Positions 51,686-60,447 are shown, numbered from the stretch's first letter. The stretch: 64,000 bases of DNA from an uncultured Lachnospiraceae bacterium (GCA_910585345.1 CAJUDS010000009.1:49491-113490), one strand, 5' to 3'. Numbers and translations: made by a program. Notes: generated from the letters alone by a model not told the origin.

Positions 51686-53725
51686 ATGAGACCAGAATGG
51701 AAAGATTTTGTAGGCGGAAAATGGGATACTGAAGTCAATGTCCGTGACTTTATCCAGAGGAACTACACCCAGTATGAGGGAGACGAGTCCTTCCTGGCAG
51801 ACGCTACACAGAATACAAAAGATCTGTGGGCTATCGTACTTGACTTACAGAAAAAAGAGCGTGAAGCAGGCGGCGTTCTTGATATGGACACAAAAGTGGT
51901 TTCCACAATCACTTCCCATGGACCGGGTTATCTTGACAAGAGCAAAGAGACAATCGTTGGTTTCCAGACAGACAAACCTTTTAAACGTTCTCTGCAGCCT
52001 TATGGCGGTATCAGAATGGCAGAAAAGGCTTGCTCTGACAACGGTTATGAAGTTGATCCTGAGATCAGCGAATTTTTCTCCACACACAGAAAAACACACA
52101 ATGCCGGATGCTTCGATGCTTACAATCAGGAGATGAGAGCATGCCGTTCTTCCCATATTATTACAGGTCTTCCGGACGCATACGGACGCGGTCGTATTAT
52201 CGGCGACTACAGACGTGTCGCTTTATATGGTATTGACTATCTGATCGAAGACAAACAGGCGCAGAAAGACTCTACCGGACGCGTAATGACCGACGATGTG
52301 ATCCGCCTTCGCGAAGAGCTGTCTGAGCAGATGACGGCGTTGAAACTGATGAAAGAAATGGCTGCTTCCTATGGCTGCGATATTTCCAAGCCTGCTACTA
52401 ACGTACAGGAAGCAATCCAGGCTGTTTACTTCGGTTATCTGTGCGCTGTTAAGGAACAGAATGGCGCTGCTATGTCCCTTGGACGTACATCCACATTCCT
52501 TGACTGCTACGCACAGAGAGATCTGAAGAATGGTACCTTTACAGAAGAACAGATTCAGGAATTTGTTGACCACTTCATCATGAAGCTGCGTCTGGTTAAG
52601 TTTGCACGTACTCCTGAGTACAATCAGATTTTCGCAGGCGATCCCGTATGGGTAACAGAGTCTCTTGCAGGTGTTGGTGTTGATGGACGCCATATGGTTA
52701 CAAAGATGAGCTTCCGTTACCTGCACACTCTGGAAAATCTGGGTGCCAGCCCTGAACCAAACCTGACCGTTCTCTGGTCTACAAGGCTTCCTGAAAACTT
52801 CAAGAAATACTGCGCTAAGATTTCCATCACTACATCTTCCATCCAGTATGAGAATGATGACCTGATGAGAGTAACGCACGGCGACGACTATGGAATCGCA
52901 TGCTGCGTATCTTCCATGGTTATCGGCAAAGAAATGCAGTTCTTCGGTGCGCGTGCAAACCTAGCAAAATGTCTGCTCTATGCATTAAACGGCGGTGTAG
53001 ACGAAGTAACAAAGAAACAGGTAGGACCGAAATATCGTCCTGTAGTCGGCGATGTGCTGGATTATGATGATGTATATGCTAAATTTATGGATATGATGGA
53101 ATGGCAGGCTGACGTGTACGTAAACACACTGAATATCATCCATTATATGCATGACAAATACTGCTATGAGAGAGCAGAGATGGCTCTCCATGACAGAGAT
53201 GTTAAACGTTATTTCGCAACAGGCGTTGCAGGCCTTTCTATCGTAGCTGACTCTTTATCCGCAATCAAATATGCGAAAGTTGAAGTAGTCCGCGATGAGG
53301 ATGGCGTAATTGTTGACTTCAAGACAACTGGTGAATTCCCGAAATATGGCAACGATGATGACCGCGTTGACCTGATCGCACAGGATATTGTTCACAAATT
53401 CATGACAGCTATCAGAAGACATCATACTTACAGAAACGGTGTTCCTACTACATCTATCCTTACAATTACATCCAATGTAACCTATGGTAAGGCAACCGGA
53501 AATACGCCTGACGGACGTAAAAAAGGACAGCCGTTTGCTCCGGGCGCTAACCCGATGCATGGCCGTGATACCCATGGTGCAGTGGCATCTCTGTCTTCCG
53601 TATCCAAGCTTCCGTTCAAAGATGCGCAGGATGGTATCTCCAATACCTTTACCATCATTCCTGGGGCGCTTGGTAAAGAGGATCAGGTATTTGCAGGGGA
53701 TATCGAAATTGATTTAAATAAATAA
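51686..53725 (+). CDS. pflB: pyruvate formate-lyase catalytic subunit lacking the glycyl-radical domain
   Basis: PFL splits pyruvate and CoA into acetyl-CoA and formate by radical chemistry. The chain matches PFL throughout: Cys406-Cys407 in DDYGIACCVSS are the active-site pair (Cys418-419 in E. coli), followed by FFGARANLAKCLLYALNGGV and NVTYGKATGNTPDGRKKGQ. It stops after residue 679 (GALGKEDQVFAGDIEIDLNK), about 80 residues before the normal end, so RVSGYA with the radical glycine is absent. Two tandem stops (TAATAA) end it. The missing part is encoded separately at 53985. The start follows AGGAGG. It should be inactive without the separate radical subunit. Confidence 0.95.
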   Translation: MRPEWKDFVGGKWDTEVNVRDFIQRNYTQYEGDESFLADATQNTKDLWAIVLDLQKKEREAGGVLDMDTKVVSTITSHGPGYLDKSKETIVGFQTDKPFKRSLQPYGGIRMAEKACSDNGYEVDPEISEFFSTHRKTHNAGCFDAYNQEMRACRSSHIITGLPDAYGRGRIIGDYRRVALYGIDYLIEDKQAQKDSTGRVMTDDVIRLREELSEQMTALKLMKEMAASYGCDISKPATNVQEAIQAVYFGYLCAVKEQNGAAMSLGRTSTFLDCYAQRDLKNGTFTEEQIQEFVDHFIMKLRLVKFARTPEYNQIFAGDPVWVTESLAGVGVDGRHMVTKMSFRYLHTLENLGASPEPNLTVLWSTRLPENFKKYCAKISITTSSIQYENDDLMRVTHGDDYGIACCVSSMVIGKEMQFFGARANLAKCLLYALNGGVDEVTKKQVGPKYRPVVGDVLDYDDVYAKFMDMMEWQADVYVNTLNIIHYMHDKYCYERAEMALHDRDVKRYFATGVAGLSIVADSLSAIKYAKVEVVRDEDGVIVDFKTTGEFPKYGNDDDRVDLIAQDIVHKFMTAIRRHHTYRNGVPTTSILTITSNVTYGKATGNTPDGRKKGQPFAPGANPMHGRDTHGAVASLSSVSKLPFKDAQDGISNTFTIIPGALGKEDQVFAGDIEIDLNK

Positions 53726-53758
53726 TAAACAGACTTATAGTGCAGGGAGGTTAATGCA

Positions 53759-53959
53759 ATGGATGATAAAAAAGTCGAAGATCTTGTAAAGATGTTGGAT
53801 TCCGGTATGGCAATGGGTGTCGGACATGTAAATGTAGACACTGATCTCACAAGTGAAGAAACTGCCACCGTCCAGACAATGGGGTGTACGGATTGTTCGA
53901 GAACTCCTCTGGCATGCAGTGTACCTACCCTGCATCAGGGTCTTGATGATTATCAGTAA
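53759..53959 (+). CDS. 66-aa cysteine-containing paralog of the PFL radical-domain entry segment
   Basis: The protein is not in any family I recognise by name. Residues 6-27 (VEDLVKMLDSGMAMGVGHVN) align without gaps to residues 8-29 of the radical subunit encoded next (VDNLVSLLDGYATKGGHHLN), with nine identities in 22. The glycyl loop is missing; instead the tail has three cysteines (GCTDCSRTPLAC, Cys43, Cys46, Cys53). GGGAGG 8 bases before the ATG shows independent translation. It lies 33 bases after pflB and 25 before the radical subunit. It might dock in the same cleft of PflB as a placeholder, redox sensor or assembly factor; this is inference. Confidence 0.85.
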   Translation: MDDKKVEDLVKMLDSGMAMGVGHVNVDTDLTSEETATVQTMGCTDCSRTPLACSVPTLHQGLDDYQ

Positions 53960-53984
53960 GCAGATTTTAAAGGAGGAATTTATT

Positions 53985-54227
53985 ATGGCAACAAGTACAG
54001 CTCAGGTAGATAACCTGGTATCGTTACTGGACGGCTATGCAACAAAAGGCGGTCATCATCTGAATGTAAACGTATTAAACAGAGACACGTTATTAGACGC
54101 TCAGAAACATCCTGAAAACTATCCGCAGTTAACAATTCGTGTTTCCGGATATGCAGTTAACTTTATCAAATTAACGCCGGAGCAGCAGGCAGACGTTATC
54201 TCACGTACATTCCACGAGAGCATCTAA
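53985..54227 (+). CDS. glycyl-radical subunit of split PFL (GrcA-like)
   Basis: This 80-residue protein is the missing C-terminal domain of pyruvate formate-lyase. It carries the full glycyl-radical signature LTIRVSGYAVNF with radical Gly55, the upstream GGHHLNVNVLNRDTLLDAQ and the tail LTPEQQADVISRTF, aligning end to end with the last part of E. coli PFL. E. coli GrcA (YfiD) is a free-standing domain of the same kind that rescues oxygen-cleaved PFL; here it is the only such domain beside a truncated PflB, so it should be an obligate subunit. GGAGG precedes the ATG at 53985. The activating enzyme gene follows. Confidence 0.95.
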   Translation: MATSTAQVDNLVSLLDGYATKGGHHLNVNVLNRDTLLDAQKHPENYPQLTIRVSGYAVNFIKLTPEQQADVISRTFHESI

Positions 54228-54266
54228 TCACTGCAAGGATATATTTGGTACAGTCAGGATATAGCC

Positions 54267-54298
54267 AAACCCCTGGAATTTTCCGGGGGTTTCGTTTA
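54267..54298 (+). terminator. hairpin between radical subunit and pflA
   Basis: AAACCCC (54267-54273) pairs with GGGGTTT (54286-54292), extended by TGGAA/TTCC-type pairing. The following sequence CGTTTATA is only weakly T-rich, so it probably attenuates rather than stops transcription and keeps pflA below the structural subunits. Confidence 0.6.
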
Positions 54299-54318
54299 TA
54301 AGAAAGGAGTATATTTAC

Positions 54319-55077
54319 ATGAGTGGAAGAATCCATTCTCTGGAATCCTTCGGTACGGTAGATGGACCAGGCGTCCGCTTTGTTGTGTTCGTACAGGGCT
54401 GCCCTATGCGTTGTGCATATTGTCACAACCCGGATACATGGGAAATGAACGCCGGAACCATTATGGAGGCTTCTGAAATTATTGAACAATATGAAAGAAA
54501 CGTCAGTTTCTATAAAGGCGGCGGCATTACCGTTACTGGCGGCGAACCACTGATGCAGGTTGACTTTTTGACAGAATTGTTCACACTTGCAAAAGAAAAA
54601 AACATTCATACCTGCATTGATTCTTCCGGAATTGCTTTTAACCCTTTAAATGCTTCCTGGATGGCAAAGCTGGACAGACTGCTGGCTCTCACAGATTTGA
54701 TCATGCTCGATATTAAGCATATTGATCCGGAAAAGCACAAAGAACTGACTTCCCAGCCCAATGATAAAATACTTGCTTTTGCTGAATATCTTTCCGAAAA
54801 GGGTATTGATCTGTGGATCCGTCATGTAGTTGTTCCCGGTATTACAGATCAGGATGCCGACCTGTACAAGCTGGGATATTTCATTGGCGGGTTAAAAACA
54901 TTAAAAGCCCTTGATGTGCTTCCCTATCATACGATGGGAAAACCCAAGTATGAGAAACTGGGCATACCCTATAAGCTGGATGGCGTGGAAGCTATGGACA
55001 AAAACAAGGTAATTGAGAAAAAACAGGTTATTGTAAATGGTATTAAAGCGAGACGTGCCGAGGATGCAGATGCTTAA
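54319..55077 (+). CDS. pflA: pyruvate formate-lyase activating enzyme
   Basis: PflA is a radical-SAM enzyme that abstracts a hydrogen from the PFL glycine. The cluster motif CPMRCAYC is at residues about 30-37, preceded by FGTVDGPGVRFVVFVQG and followed by HNPDTW; the SAM motif GGEPLMQ is present. At 252 residues it lacks extra ferredoxin domains, like classical PflA. AAGGAG precedes the ATG. In this locus its substrate glycine sits on a separate 80-residue protein, which may make access easier. Confidence 0.97.
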   Translation: MSGRIHSLESFGTVDGPGVRFVVFVQGCPMRCAYCHNPDTWEMNAGTIMEASEIIEQYERNVSFYKGGGITVTGGEPLMQVDFLTELFTLAKEKNIHTCIDSSGIAFNPLNASWMAKLDRLLALTDLIMLDIKHIDPEKHKELTSQPNDKILAFAEYLSEKGIDLWIRHVVVPGITDQDADLYKLGYFIGGLKTLKALDVLPYHTMGKPKYEKLGIPYKLDGVEAMDKNKVIEKKQVIVNGIKARRAEDADA

Positions 55078-55222
55078 CAGCCGATAACGTTGCGCTGTCC
55101 CATACAAGCATTGCTTTTCCTGCATTTTCTACTTGTATTCGTCATATATTTGTATTAAAATAAACTTACGGCAATTGATATAAAACATCAAGCACAATAT
55201 AATCTTAAGGAGGATATTTATT

Positions 55223-55393
55223 ATGGCATATGTAATTAGTGACGGTTGTGTAAGCTGTGGAGCTTGTGAAGGACAATGCCCTGTCGGTGCTATTAGCATG
55301 GGCGATACACAGTACCAGATCGATCCTGATAAATGCATCAGCTGCGGTTCTTGTGCCGGCGCTTGCCCGACAGGTTCTATCTCAGAAGAATAA
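55223..55393 (+). CDS. 2[4Fe-4S] ferredoxin (56 aa)
   Basis: A small clostridial-type ferredoxin carries low-potential electrons. The 56 residues hold two cluster motifs, CVSCGACEGQCP and CISCGSCAGACP, in the usual symmetric arrangement. AAGGAGG is 9 bases before the ATG. It lies 145 bases after pflA on the same strand. A ferredoxin is a plausible reductant for the PflA cluster and also carries electrons for many other anaerobic enzymes, so the link to PFL is positional. Confidence 0.95.
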   Translation: MAYVISDGCVSCGACEGQCPVGAISMGDTQYQIDPDKCISCGSCAGACPTGSISEE

Positions 55394-55414
55394 GTCGTTT
55401 TTATCGAAAGTTGC

Positions 55415-55446
55415 AAAAGCACTCAAAAAAATGAGTGCTTTTTTCT
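55415..55446. terminator. bidirectional terminator between ferredoxin and MerR-like gene
   Basis: AAAAGCACTCA pairs with TGAGTGCTTTT around an A-rich loop, with T runs on both strands. The stop codon of the convergent MerR-like gene (55423-55425) is inside the stem. Confidence 0.9.
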
Positions 55447-56127
55447 TTTTTCCTTTTTCTCTACTTTTTCCCGTATCATTTCATCAATTTTTTTATAATG
55501 CTCTTCCTCTCTTTTGATTCGTTCAAGCTCGCGTTGCTCTTCCTTCTCCTCCTGCATTCTGAACTGATAATCCAATTCTTTTAATACGCTTTCCTTAATC
55601 TGCATGCAAAACTTTTCGCTTTCTTCCTGAATGGCCTCAACCATCATATTCTTAAGCAATATCTGTAAACGATAAGTTTTATCTTCCTTATGCGATGTGT
55701 CTTGTTCCTTTACCGTATAAAAAGGCTGTGCGGCAGGATACATTTCCTTTTGCGTATTTTGCAGCGGCGTTCCATCCGGCATATCTTTCTCTGCATAAAC
55801 CGGATTTTCCTGTTTTGAACCAACAGTCTTTGGGGTTACGTCTTCCTTTTCTACATCTGTTTTTCCCTCCGCAGCTCCCGCATTCTTTTTTTCTTCTTCC
55901 TGTATTTCCTGTTTTAAAGCCCTCCGGATCGCCTTTAGCTGAAATCCCTGCTCTTTCATTGATTTCACCCGCTTAAGCCGGTTTACATCATCTACGGTAT
56001 AATAGCGATGCCCCAACTTATTACGTTTGATTGGAAGCTCTAATTCATCCTCCCAATAGCGCAGGACATGGCTTTCCACCTCTACTTGCTTTGCTGCATC
56101 CGAAATCATGTACATTTTCTGTTCCAT
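55423..56127 (-). CDS. MerR-family transcriptional regulator with long coiled-coil tail
   Basis: Residues about 5-70 form a MerR-type winged helix (YMISDAAKQVEVESHVLRYW, LGHRYYTVDDVNRLKRVKSM). The rest is a low-complexity acidic linker and a long charged coiled coil (EEKEEQRELERIKREEEHYK), without the cysteines of metal-sensing MerR proteins. The ATG at 56127 follows AAGGAGG by 7 bases (234 residues). It is the only DNA-binding regulator beside the PFL cluster, to which it is convergent; its targets are unknown. Confidence 0.82.
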   Translation of the reverse strand: MEQKMYMISDAAKQVEVESHVLRYWEDELELPIKRNKLGHRYYTVDDVNRLKRVKSMKEQGFQLKAIRRALKQEIQEEEKKNAGAAEGKTDVEKEDVTPKTVGSKQENPVYAEKDMPDGTPLQNTQKEMYPAAQPFYTVKEQDTSHKEDKTYRLQILLKNMMVEAIQEESEKFCMQIKESVLKELDYQFRMQEEKEEQRELERIKREEEHYKKIDEMIREKVEKKEKRKKHSFF

Positions 56128-56152
56128 ACGTCTTCCTCCTTGTGAAAATAAT

Positions 56153-56188
56153 AAAAAGAGGTACGGCATCCTATGCCCGTCCTCTTTT
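56153..56188 (-). terminator. terminator of the gdpP-rplI-dnaB operon
   Basis: On the minus strand AAAGAGGACGGGCAT and ATGCCGTACCTCTTT form a long stem with few mismatches, followed by TTATT. It lies about 160 bases past the dnaB stop. Confidence 0.8.
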
Positions 56189-56345
56189 GTCAGTGAATAT
56201 TTTTATGTAATTTATAATGATAAGAAACGACTTTAGGCGTTTCCGTTTGCGCCGCCCGCGTGCTGCGAATGCAGTGAAATTTTCTATGCGAATGTGTGCA
56301 TCCATTATAGTAAACGGCAAATATTTTTGTCGTTACTATAAATAC

Positions 56346-57686
56346 TTATTTTTGTATATTGGCAAATTTGGTATAATCCGGAAGCCATGCCAGATTTACC
56401 GTACCAATCGGCCCATTTCTCTGCTTGGCAATGATAATTTCCGCAACTCCCTTTATCTCTGTGTCTTTATTGTAATAATCATCACGGTAAATAAACATAA
56501 CGACATCCGCATCCTGTTCAATTGCACCTGATTCTCGCAAATCGGAAAGCATCGGTCTGTGATCCGGTCTCTGCTCCACCGCGCGGCTAAGCTGTGACAA
56601 CGCAATCACCGGAACCTGCAGCTCCCTTGCAAGCGCCTTCAGTGAACGGGAAATATCAGAAATCTCCTGTTGTCTCGAATCTGTCCGTCCACCGCCCGAC
56701 ATCAGCTGCAAATAATCTATGATAATCAATTTCAGGTCAAATTCTAATTTATATTTCCTACATTTTGAACGCAGCTCCGAAATGCCAATGCCTGGTGTAT
56801 CATCAATAATCAAATCGGATTTTCCAATAATGCCAGCGCTTTCAATCAGCTGTTCCCACTCCGTATCGGTCAGATTCCCCGTACGAATATGCTGGGAATC
56901 CACCTTGGATTCCAGTGAAAATAGGCGGTTAACCAACTGTTCCTTGGACATCTCCAGGCTGAAAATAGCTGTCGTCTGCTTCTGTTTAAACGCCACATAC
57001 TGGGCAATGTTTAGCACAAAAGCAGTTTTCCCCATAGAAGGTCTCGCCGCTACCAAAATCAGATCGGAGGGCTGCATCCCGGCCGTCCTGTAATCCAAAT
57101 CAATAAATCCGGTGGGAATACCCGTTACCACACCTTTATTTTTAGAAGCAATCTCAATCTTGTTAATGGCATTCATGACAATTTCCCGGATAGGAACATA
57201 GTCGCTGCTGTTTCTTTTCTGCAGCAATTCGAAAACCCGTTTCTCCGTATCTTCTAAAATGGTTTCCAGACTTTCCTTTCCTGCATAACAAGTATTGGCA
57301 ATTTCTTCATTGAGACGAATCAGCTTACGCAATGTGGCTTTCTCAGATACAATATTCGCATAGTATCTGATATTCGCAGAAGTAGGCACCGCTGTAATGA
57401 GATCTCTTACAAATTCTAAACTGCTGACCTCCGGAGGTACATCTTTTTCCTTCAGCCTGTCCTGCAAAGTGATAAGGTCAACAGGTTTCCCTTCATCATT
57501 CAGTTCCACCATCGCTTCAAAGACGATCCCATACTGCTTTCCGTAAAAATCTTCTCCGCGGAGAATTCCTGAGGCTACAACGATGGCTTCTCTGTCCATT
57601 ATCATAGAGCCAATCACCGACTGCTCTGCTTCCACACTGTGAGGCAATACCCTTTTTAACAATGCTTCTTCCATCGTTGCTGCCAT
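56346..57686 (-). CDS. dnaB: replicative DNA helicase
   Basis: DnaB unwinds DNA at the replication fork as a hexamer. The N-terminal domain (LPHSVEAEQSVIGSMI) and RecA-like domain with Walker A ARPSMGKTAFV, LEMSKEQLVNRL and FIYRDDYYN are all present in 446 residues. It is the last gene after gdpP and rplI, 11 bases from rplI. The loader genes are in the 22-24 kb region. Confidence 0.98.
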   Translation of the reverse strand: MAATMEEALLKRVLPHSVEAEQSVIGSMIMDREAIVVASGILRGEDFYGKQYGIVFEAMVELNDEGKPVDLITLQDRLKEKDVPPEVSSLEFVRDLITAVPTSANIRYYANIVSEKATLRKLIRLNEEIANTCYAGKESLETILEDTEKRVFELLQKRNSSDYVPIREIVMNAINKIEIASKNKGVVTGIPTGFIDLDYRTAGMQPSDLILVAARPSMGKTAFVLNIAQYVAFKQKQTTAIFSLEMSKEQLVNRLFSLESKVDSQHIRTGNLTDTEWEQLIESAGIIGKSDLIIDDTPGIGISELRSKCRKYKLEFDLKLIIIDYLQLMSGGGRTDSRQQEISDISRSLKALARELQVPVIALSQLSRAVEQRPDHRPMLSDLRESGAIEQDADVVMFIYRDDYYNKDTEIKGVAEIIIAKQRNGPIGTVNLAWLPDYTKFANIQK

Positions 57687-57697
57687 ACTGTTCCCTT

Positions 57698-58147
57698 CTA
57701 TCTGTCTTCCTGTACCTTAACTTTCAATTTTCCTGTCACTTTAGGATGCAGTTTCACTGCTACTTCATACACACCAAAATTTTTAATCGGCTCAGAAAGT
57801 TGTATTTTCTTTTTGTCAATCTCCATACCACACTGGGTTTTGGCCGCCTGGGCAATCTCTTTTGATGATATAGAACCGAATACCCTGCCACCCTCTCCGC
57901 CTTTTATTGTTACAATAACCTCTTTCGCAGCCATCTCTTTCGCAAAATTCTCTGCCGTCTCTAACTGCTCGCGCGCGATCTTTTCTTCCTTTGCCTTCTG
58001 CAGTTTCAAATCGTTAAGATTTTTTCCATTTGCCTCCGCGCCTAATTTTTTGGGGAAAATATAGTTTCTTGCATATCCGTCATTGACCTCTACAATGTCT
58101 CCTTTTTTTCCAAGACTTTTTATATCCTGCAATAATATAATTTTCAT
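57698..58147 (-). CDS. rplI: 50S ribosomal protein L9
   Basis: L9 binds 23S rRNA near the L1 stalk. The N-terminal domain begins MKIILLQDIKSLGKKGDIVEV with GYARNYIFPKKLG, a long connecting helix follows, and the C-terminal domain has FGSISSKEIA. It has 149 residues. Its ATG overlaps the gdpP stop by 4 bases. Confidence 0.98.
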   Translation of the reverse strand: MKIILLQDIKSLGKKGDIVEVNDGYARNYIFPKKLGAEANGKNLNDLKLQKAKEEKIAREQLETAENFAKEMAAKEVIVTIKGGEGGRVFGSISSKEIAQAAKTQCGMEIDKKKIQLSEPIKNFGVYEVAVKLHPKVTGKLKVKVQEDR

Positions 58148-60192
58148 GACAAATCACCCTCTTCTATCATTCTATCCAATGTGTTTTTCATTATTTTTAC
58201 TGCCTCTTCCAACGGCATATCTTCCATTTGCGCTCCTGCCGTGTTAATGTGTCCACCGCCGCCCAAACGCTCCATAATAACCTGCACGTTCACCTCGTCA
58301 ATGGAACGGGCGCTGATATAAATCTTACCCTGATACGCAGTCATAATAAAGCTTGCTTTAATCCCTTTGATATTCAGCAGTTCATTAGCCGCCTGCGCAC
58401 CAAGAATCGTAGGGCTTTTCACCCCTTCGCTGGAACATACGGAGATAGCGTAACAGCCTCTGTAAATTTCCGCCTGCCGGACCGCATCCGCTTTTGTCTT
58501 ATATTCCAAAGCATCTTCCCGAAAAAGTTTCCGTACTTTCGTCACATCAGCGCCGTTTCTTCTCAAGTATGCCGCAGCCTCAAATGTACGTACGCCTGTT
58601 TTGGTTGTGAAATTATTGGTATCAATAATAATGCCCGCATACATGCTCTCTGCTTCTTCACTCCGGGGGCGGATTCCTTCTTTAATATACTGCAGAATTT
58701 CCGTTACCATTTCACACGCCGATGATGCATAAGGCTCTACATAAGACAATGTTGCATTTTCGATCGTCTCCGAACCCTGCCTGTGATGATCCAATACTAC
58801 AATTGATTTGCAGATCCGTAGCAATTCCGGACATTCCGTAATGCTTGGTTTATTAACATCCACTACAATCAGTACCGTATTGTTCTCCGAAGCCTCAACT
58901 GCCTGCGCACTGTTGATAATCATATCTTCTTCATATTCCGGATTATCCCTGAACATATCCAGCAGCGGCCGTACAGAGGTGGTAATATCATTAATTACAA
59001 TATGCGCTTTTCTGTCCAAAGATTTTGCAATCCGGTAGATACCAACCGCAGCGCCAAAACTGTCCACATCTGCAAGTCTGTGCCCCATGACCAGTACCTT
59101 GTCCTTAGACGAAATGATCTCATTCAATGCATGCGCTTTTACCCGGGCCTTTACCCGTGTATTTTTTTCTACCTGCTGGCTTTTCCCACCATAATAAGTT
59201 ATAGAGCCCGATGTCTTGACCACAGCCTGGTCACCGCCGCGTCCCAGCGCCAGGTCTATTGCTGTTCTCGAAAATTCATAGTTTTGTGCATAAGTTAAAC
59301 CGTCAAGCCCGATGCCAATACTCAAAGTAACTGCCATTCCGTTTCCTATATTGACAGTTTTTACGTCATCCAGAAGGTCAAATTTGCTCTCCTGCAGTTG
59401 AAGAACCGATTCTTTGCGAAGGATGACCAGATACTTATCCTTTTCCAGCTTTTTTGTAATGCCATCCATAGCTGCAATATATTTATTGACTTTCCTGTCA
59501 ATCAATGCTATCAGAAGGGAACGCCTTACTTCCTCAACGCTTTCTAACGCCTCCTCATAATTATCCAGGTAAATCATTCCCACTGCCAGCGACTGGTTGT
59601 CATTTTCCCGCAAGGCAATTTTCAAAGCTGTTTCATCATATAAATAAAGTGCAATCAAATATCCTTTATAGTCCGGTTCCTGAAAGATATCACTATTAAC
59701 CGCCATGTCCTGTAAGGATATCTTTTTCATCTTTACCATATATTCGCCGTCTTCAAATTCCAGATTCATCTCAGCTTCCTCTTCTTCCCCCGGAAGCCTG
59801 TCCTTTGATAAATCCGGAAATACTGTAGCAATCGATTTATGATAACCTTTTTCTTTATGTATCACCTTTTCAAATGCTTTATTAGTCCACACAACCCTGC
59901 CGTTTTCATCCAGTAACGCATAAGGAATCTCCATTTCCCGCAGCAGCCGTTTCTGAATTTGTCCATATTGGGTAGCAAAGCTGATCAGTTCATTCATGAT
60001 AATCGGCTTATTGTAAAACATCAATGCAAAAATAACTGCAAAGTAAAGCAATAACGCAGCGGTCAGCATTAACCCTGACCGATAATCCATCAGGTAAATG
60101 ACGAGATTCACCAGTATCAGCATAATACCAAGAAGAATGGAACCCTGAAGGTAAACCCTCAGCCTTCCTTTTATCTTAATCCTCTTTTTCAT
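58144..60192 (-). CDS. gdpP: cyclic-di-AMP phosphodiesterase GdpP
   Basis: GdpP degrades c-di-AMP, a messenger controlling potassium and wall homeostasis. Two N-terminal membrane helices (about residues 13-60) are followed by a PAS-like domain (ALLDENGRVVWTNKAFEK), a degenerate GGDEF domain, and DHH/DHHA1 catalytic domains with GHRLADVDSFGAA, VVDVNKPS, VLDHHRQG near residue 467 and GGGGHINTAGAQ. The ATG at 60192 follows GGAGGT; a TTG at 60210 is the only alternative. It leads the conserved gdpP-rplI-dnaB operon. A perfect CGGACAA/TTGTCCG inverted repeat (60204-60219) overlaps the ribosome-binding area. Confidence 0.96.
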   Translation of the reverse strand: MKKRIKIKGRLRVYLQGSILLGIMLILVNLVIYLMDYRSGLMLTAALLLYFAVIFALMFYNKPIIMNELISFATQYGQIQKRLLREMEIPYALLDENGRVVWTNKAFEKVIHKEKGYHKSIATVFPDLSKDRLPGEEEEAEMNLEFEDGEYMVKMKKISLQDMAVNSDIFQEPDYKGYLIALYLYDETALKIALRENDNQSLAVGMIYLDNYEEALESVEEVRRSLLIALIDRKVNKYIAAMDGITKKLEKDKYLVILRKESVLQLQESKFDLLDDVKTVNIGNGMAVTLSIGIGLDGLTYAQNYEFSRTAIDLALGRGGDQAVVKTSGSITYYGGKSQQVEKNTRVKARVKAHALNEIISSKDKVLVMGHRLADVDSFGAAVGIYRIAKSLDRKAHIVINDITTSVRPLLDMFRDNPEYEEDMIINSAQAVEASENNTVLIVVDVNKPSITECPELLRICKSIVVLDHHRQGSETIENATLSYVEPYASSACEMVTEILQYIKEGIRPRSEEAESMYAGIIIDTNNFTTKTGVRTFEAAAYLRRNGADVTKVRKLFREDALEYKTKADAVRQAEIYRGCYAISVCSSEGVKSPTILGAQAANELLNIKGIKASFIMTAYQGKIYISARSIDEVNVQVIMERLGGGGHINTAGAQMEDMPLEEAVKIMKNTLDRMIEEGDLS

Positions 60193-60407
60193 CCTTTTAC
60201 CTCCGGACAAACTTGTCCGTTACATGTAATCTTATTTATCATACTTATATGCATGTTAAAACAATATGATACTTATTATAACATCTATTCATACTAAATG
60301 CCATAATATTATCCTGCTAAAAATAAGGAGGTTTTGTATAATTATGTCATTTTCTGTATAAACGGCGCGAACCAGGTATTCATTTATATAAAAAGGTATA
60401 TCAAAAA

Positions 60408-60431
60408 CCGGCCATCCCAAAGGATAGCCGG
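60408..60431 (-). terminator. terminator after rpsR
   Basis: On the minus strand CCGGCTATCC and GGATGGCCGG (60431-60422 with 60417-60408) pair with one wobble and are followed by TTTTTG. Confidence 0.88.
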
Positions 60432-60447
60432 CCCGTTTCGTTATCAA

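Noticed and set aside
53702..53760. The pflB stop as a sequencing error or frameshift in a full-length PFL gene
   Set aside because: There are two tandem stops, the next two coding sequences each have a well-spaced Shine-Dalgarno and ATG, and the intervening 66-residue protein is extra sequence relative to an intact PFL. Removing one stop or shifting frame would not rebuild the enzyme.
55175..55203. TTGATA-17-TATAAT as the ferredoxin promoter
   Set aside because: The predicted start would fall near 55210, inside the Shine-Dalgarno (55207-55213), leaving almost no leader. It is more likely chance in an AT-rich stretch.
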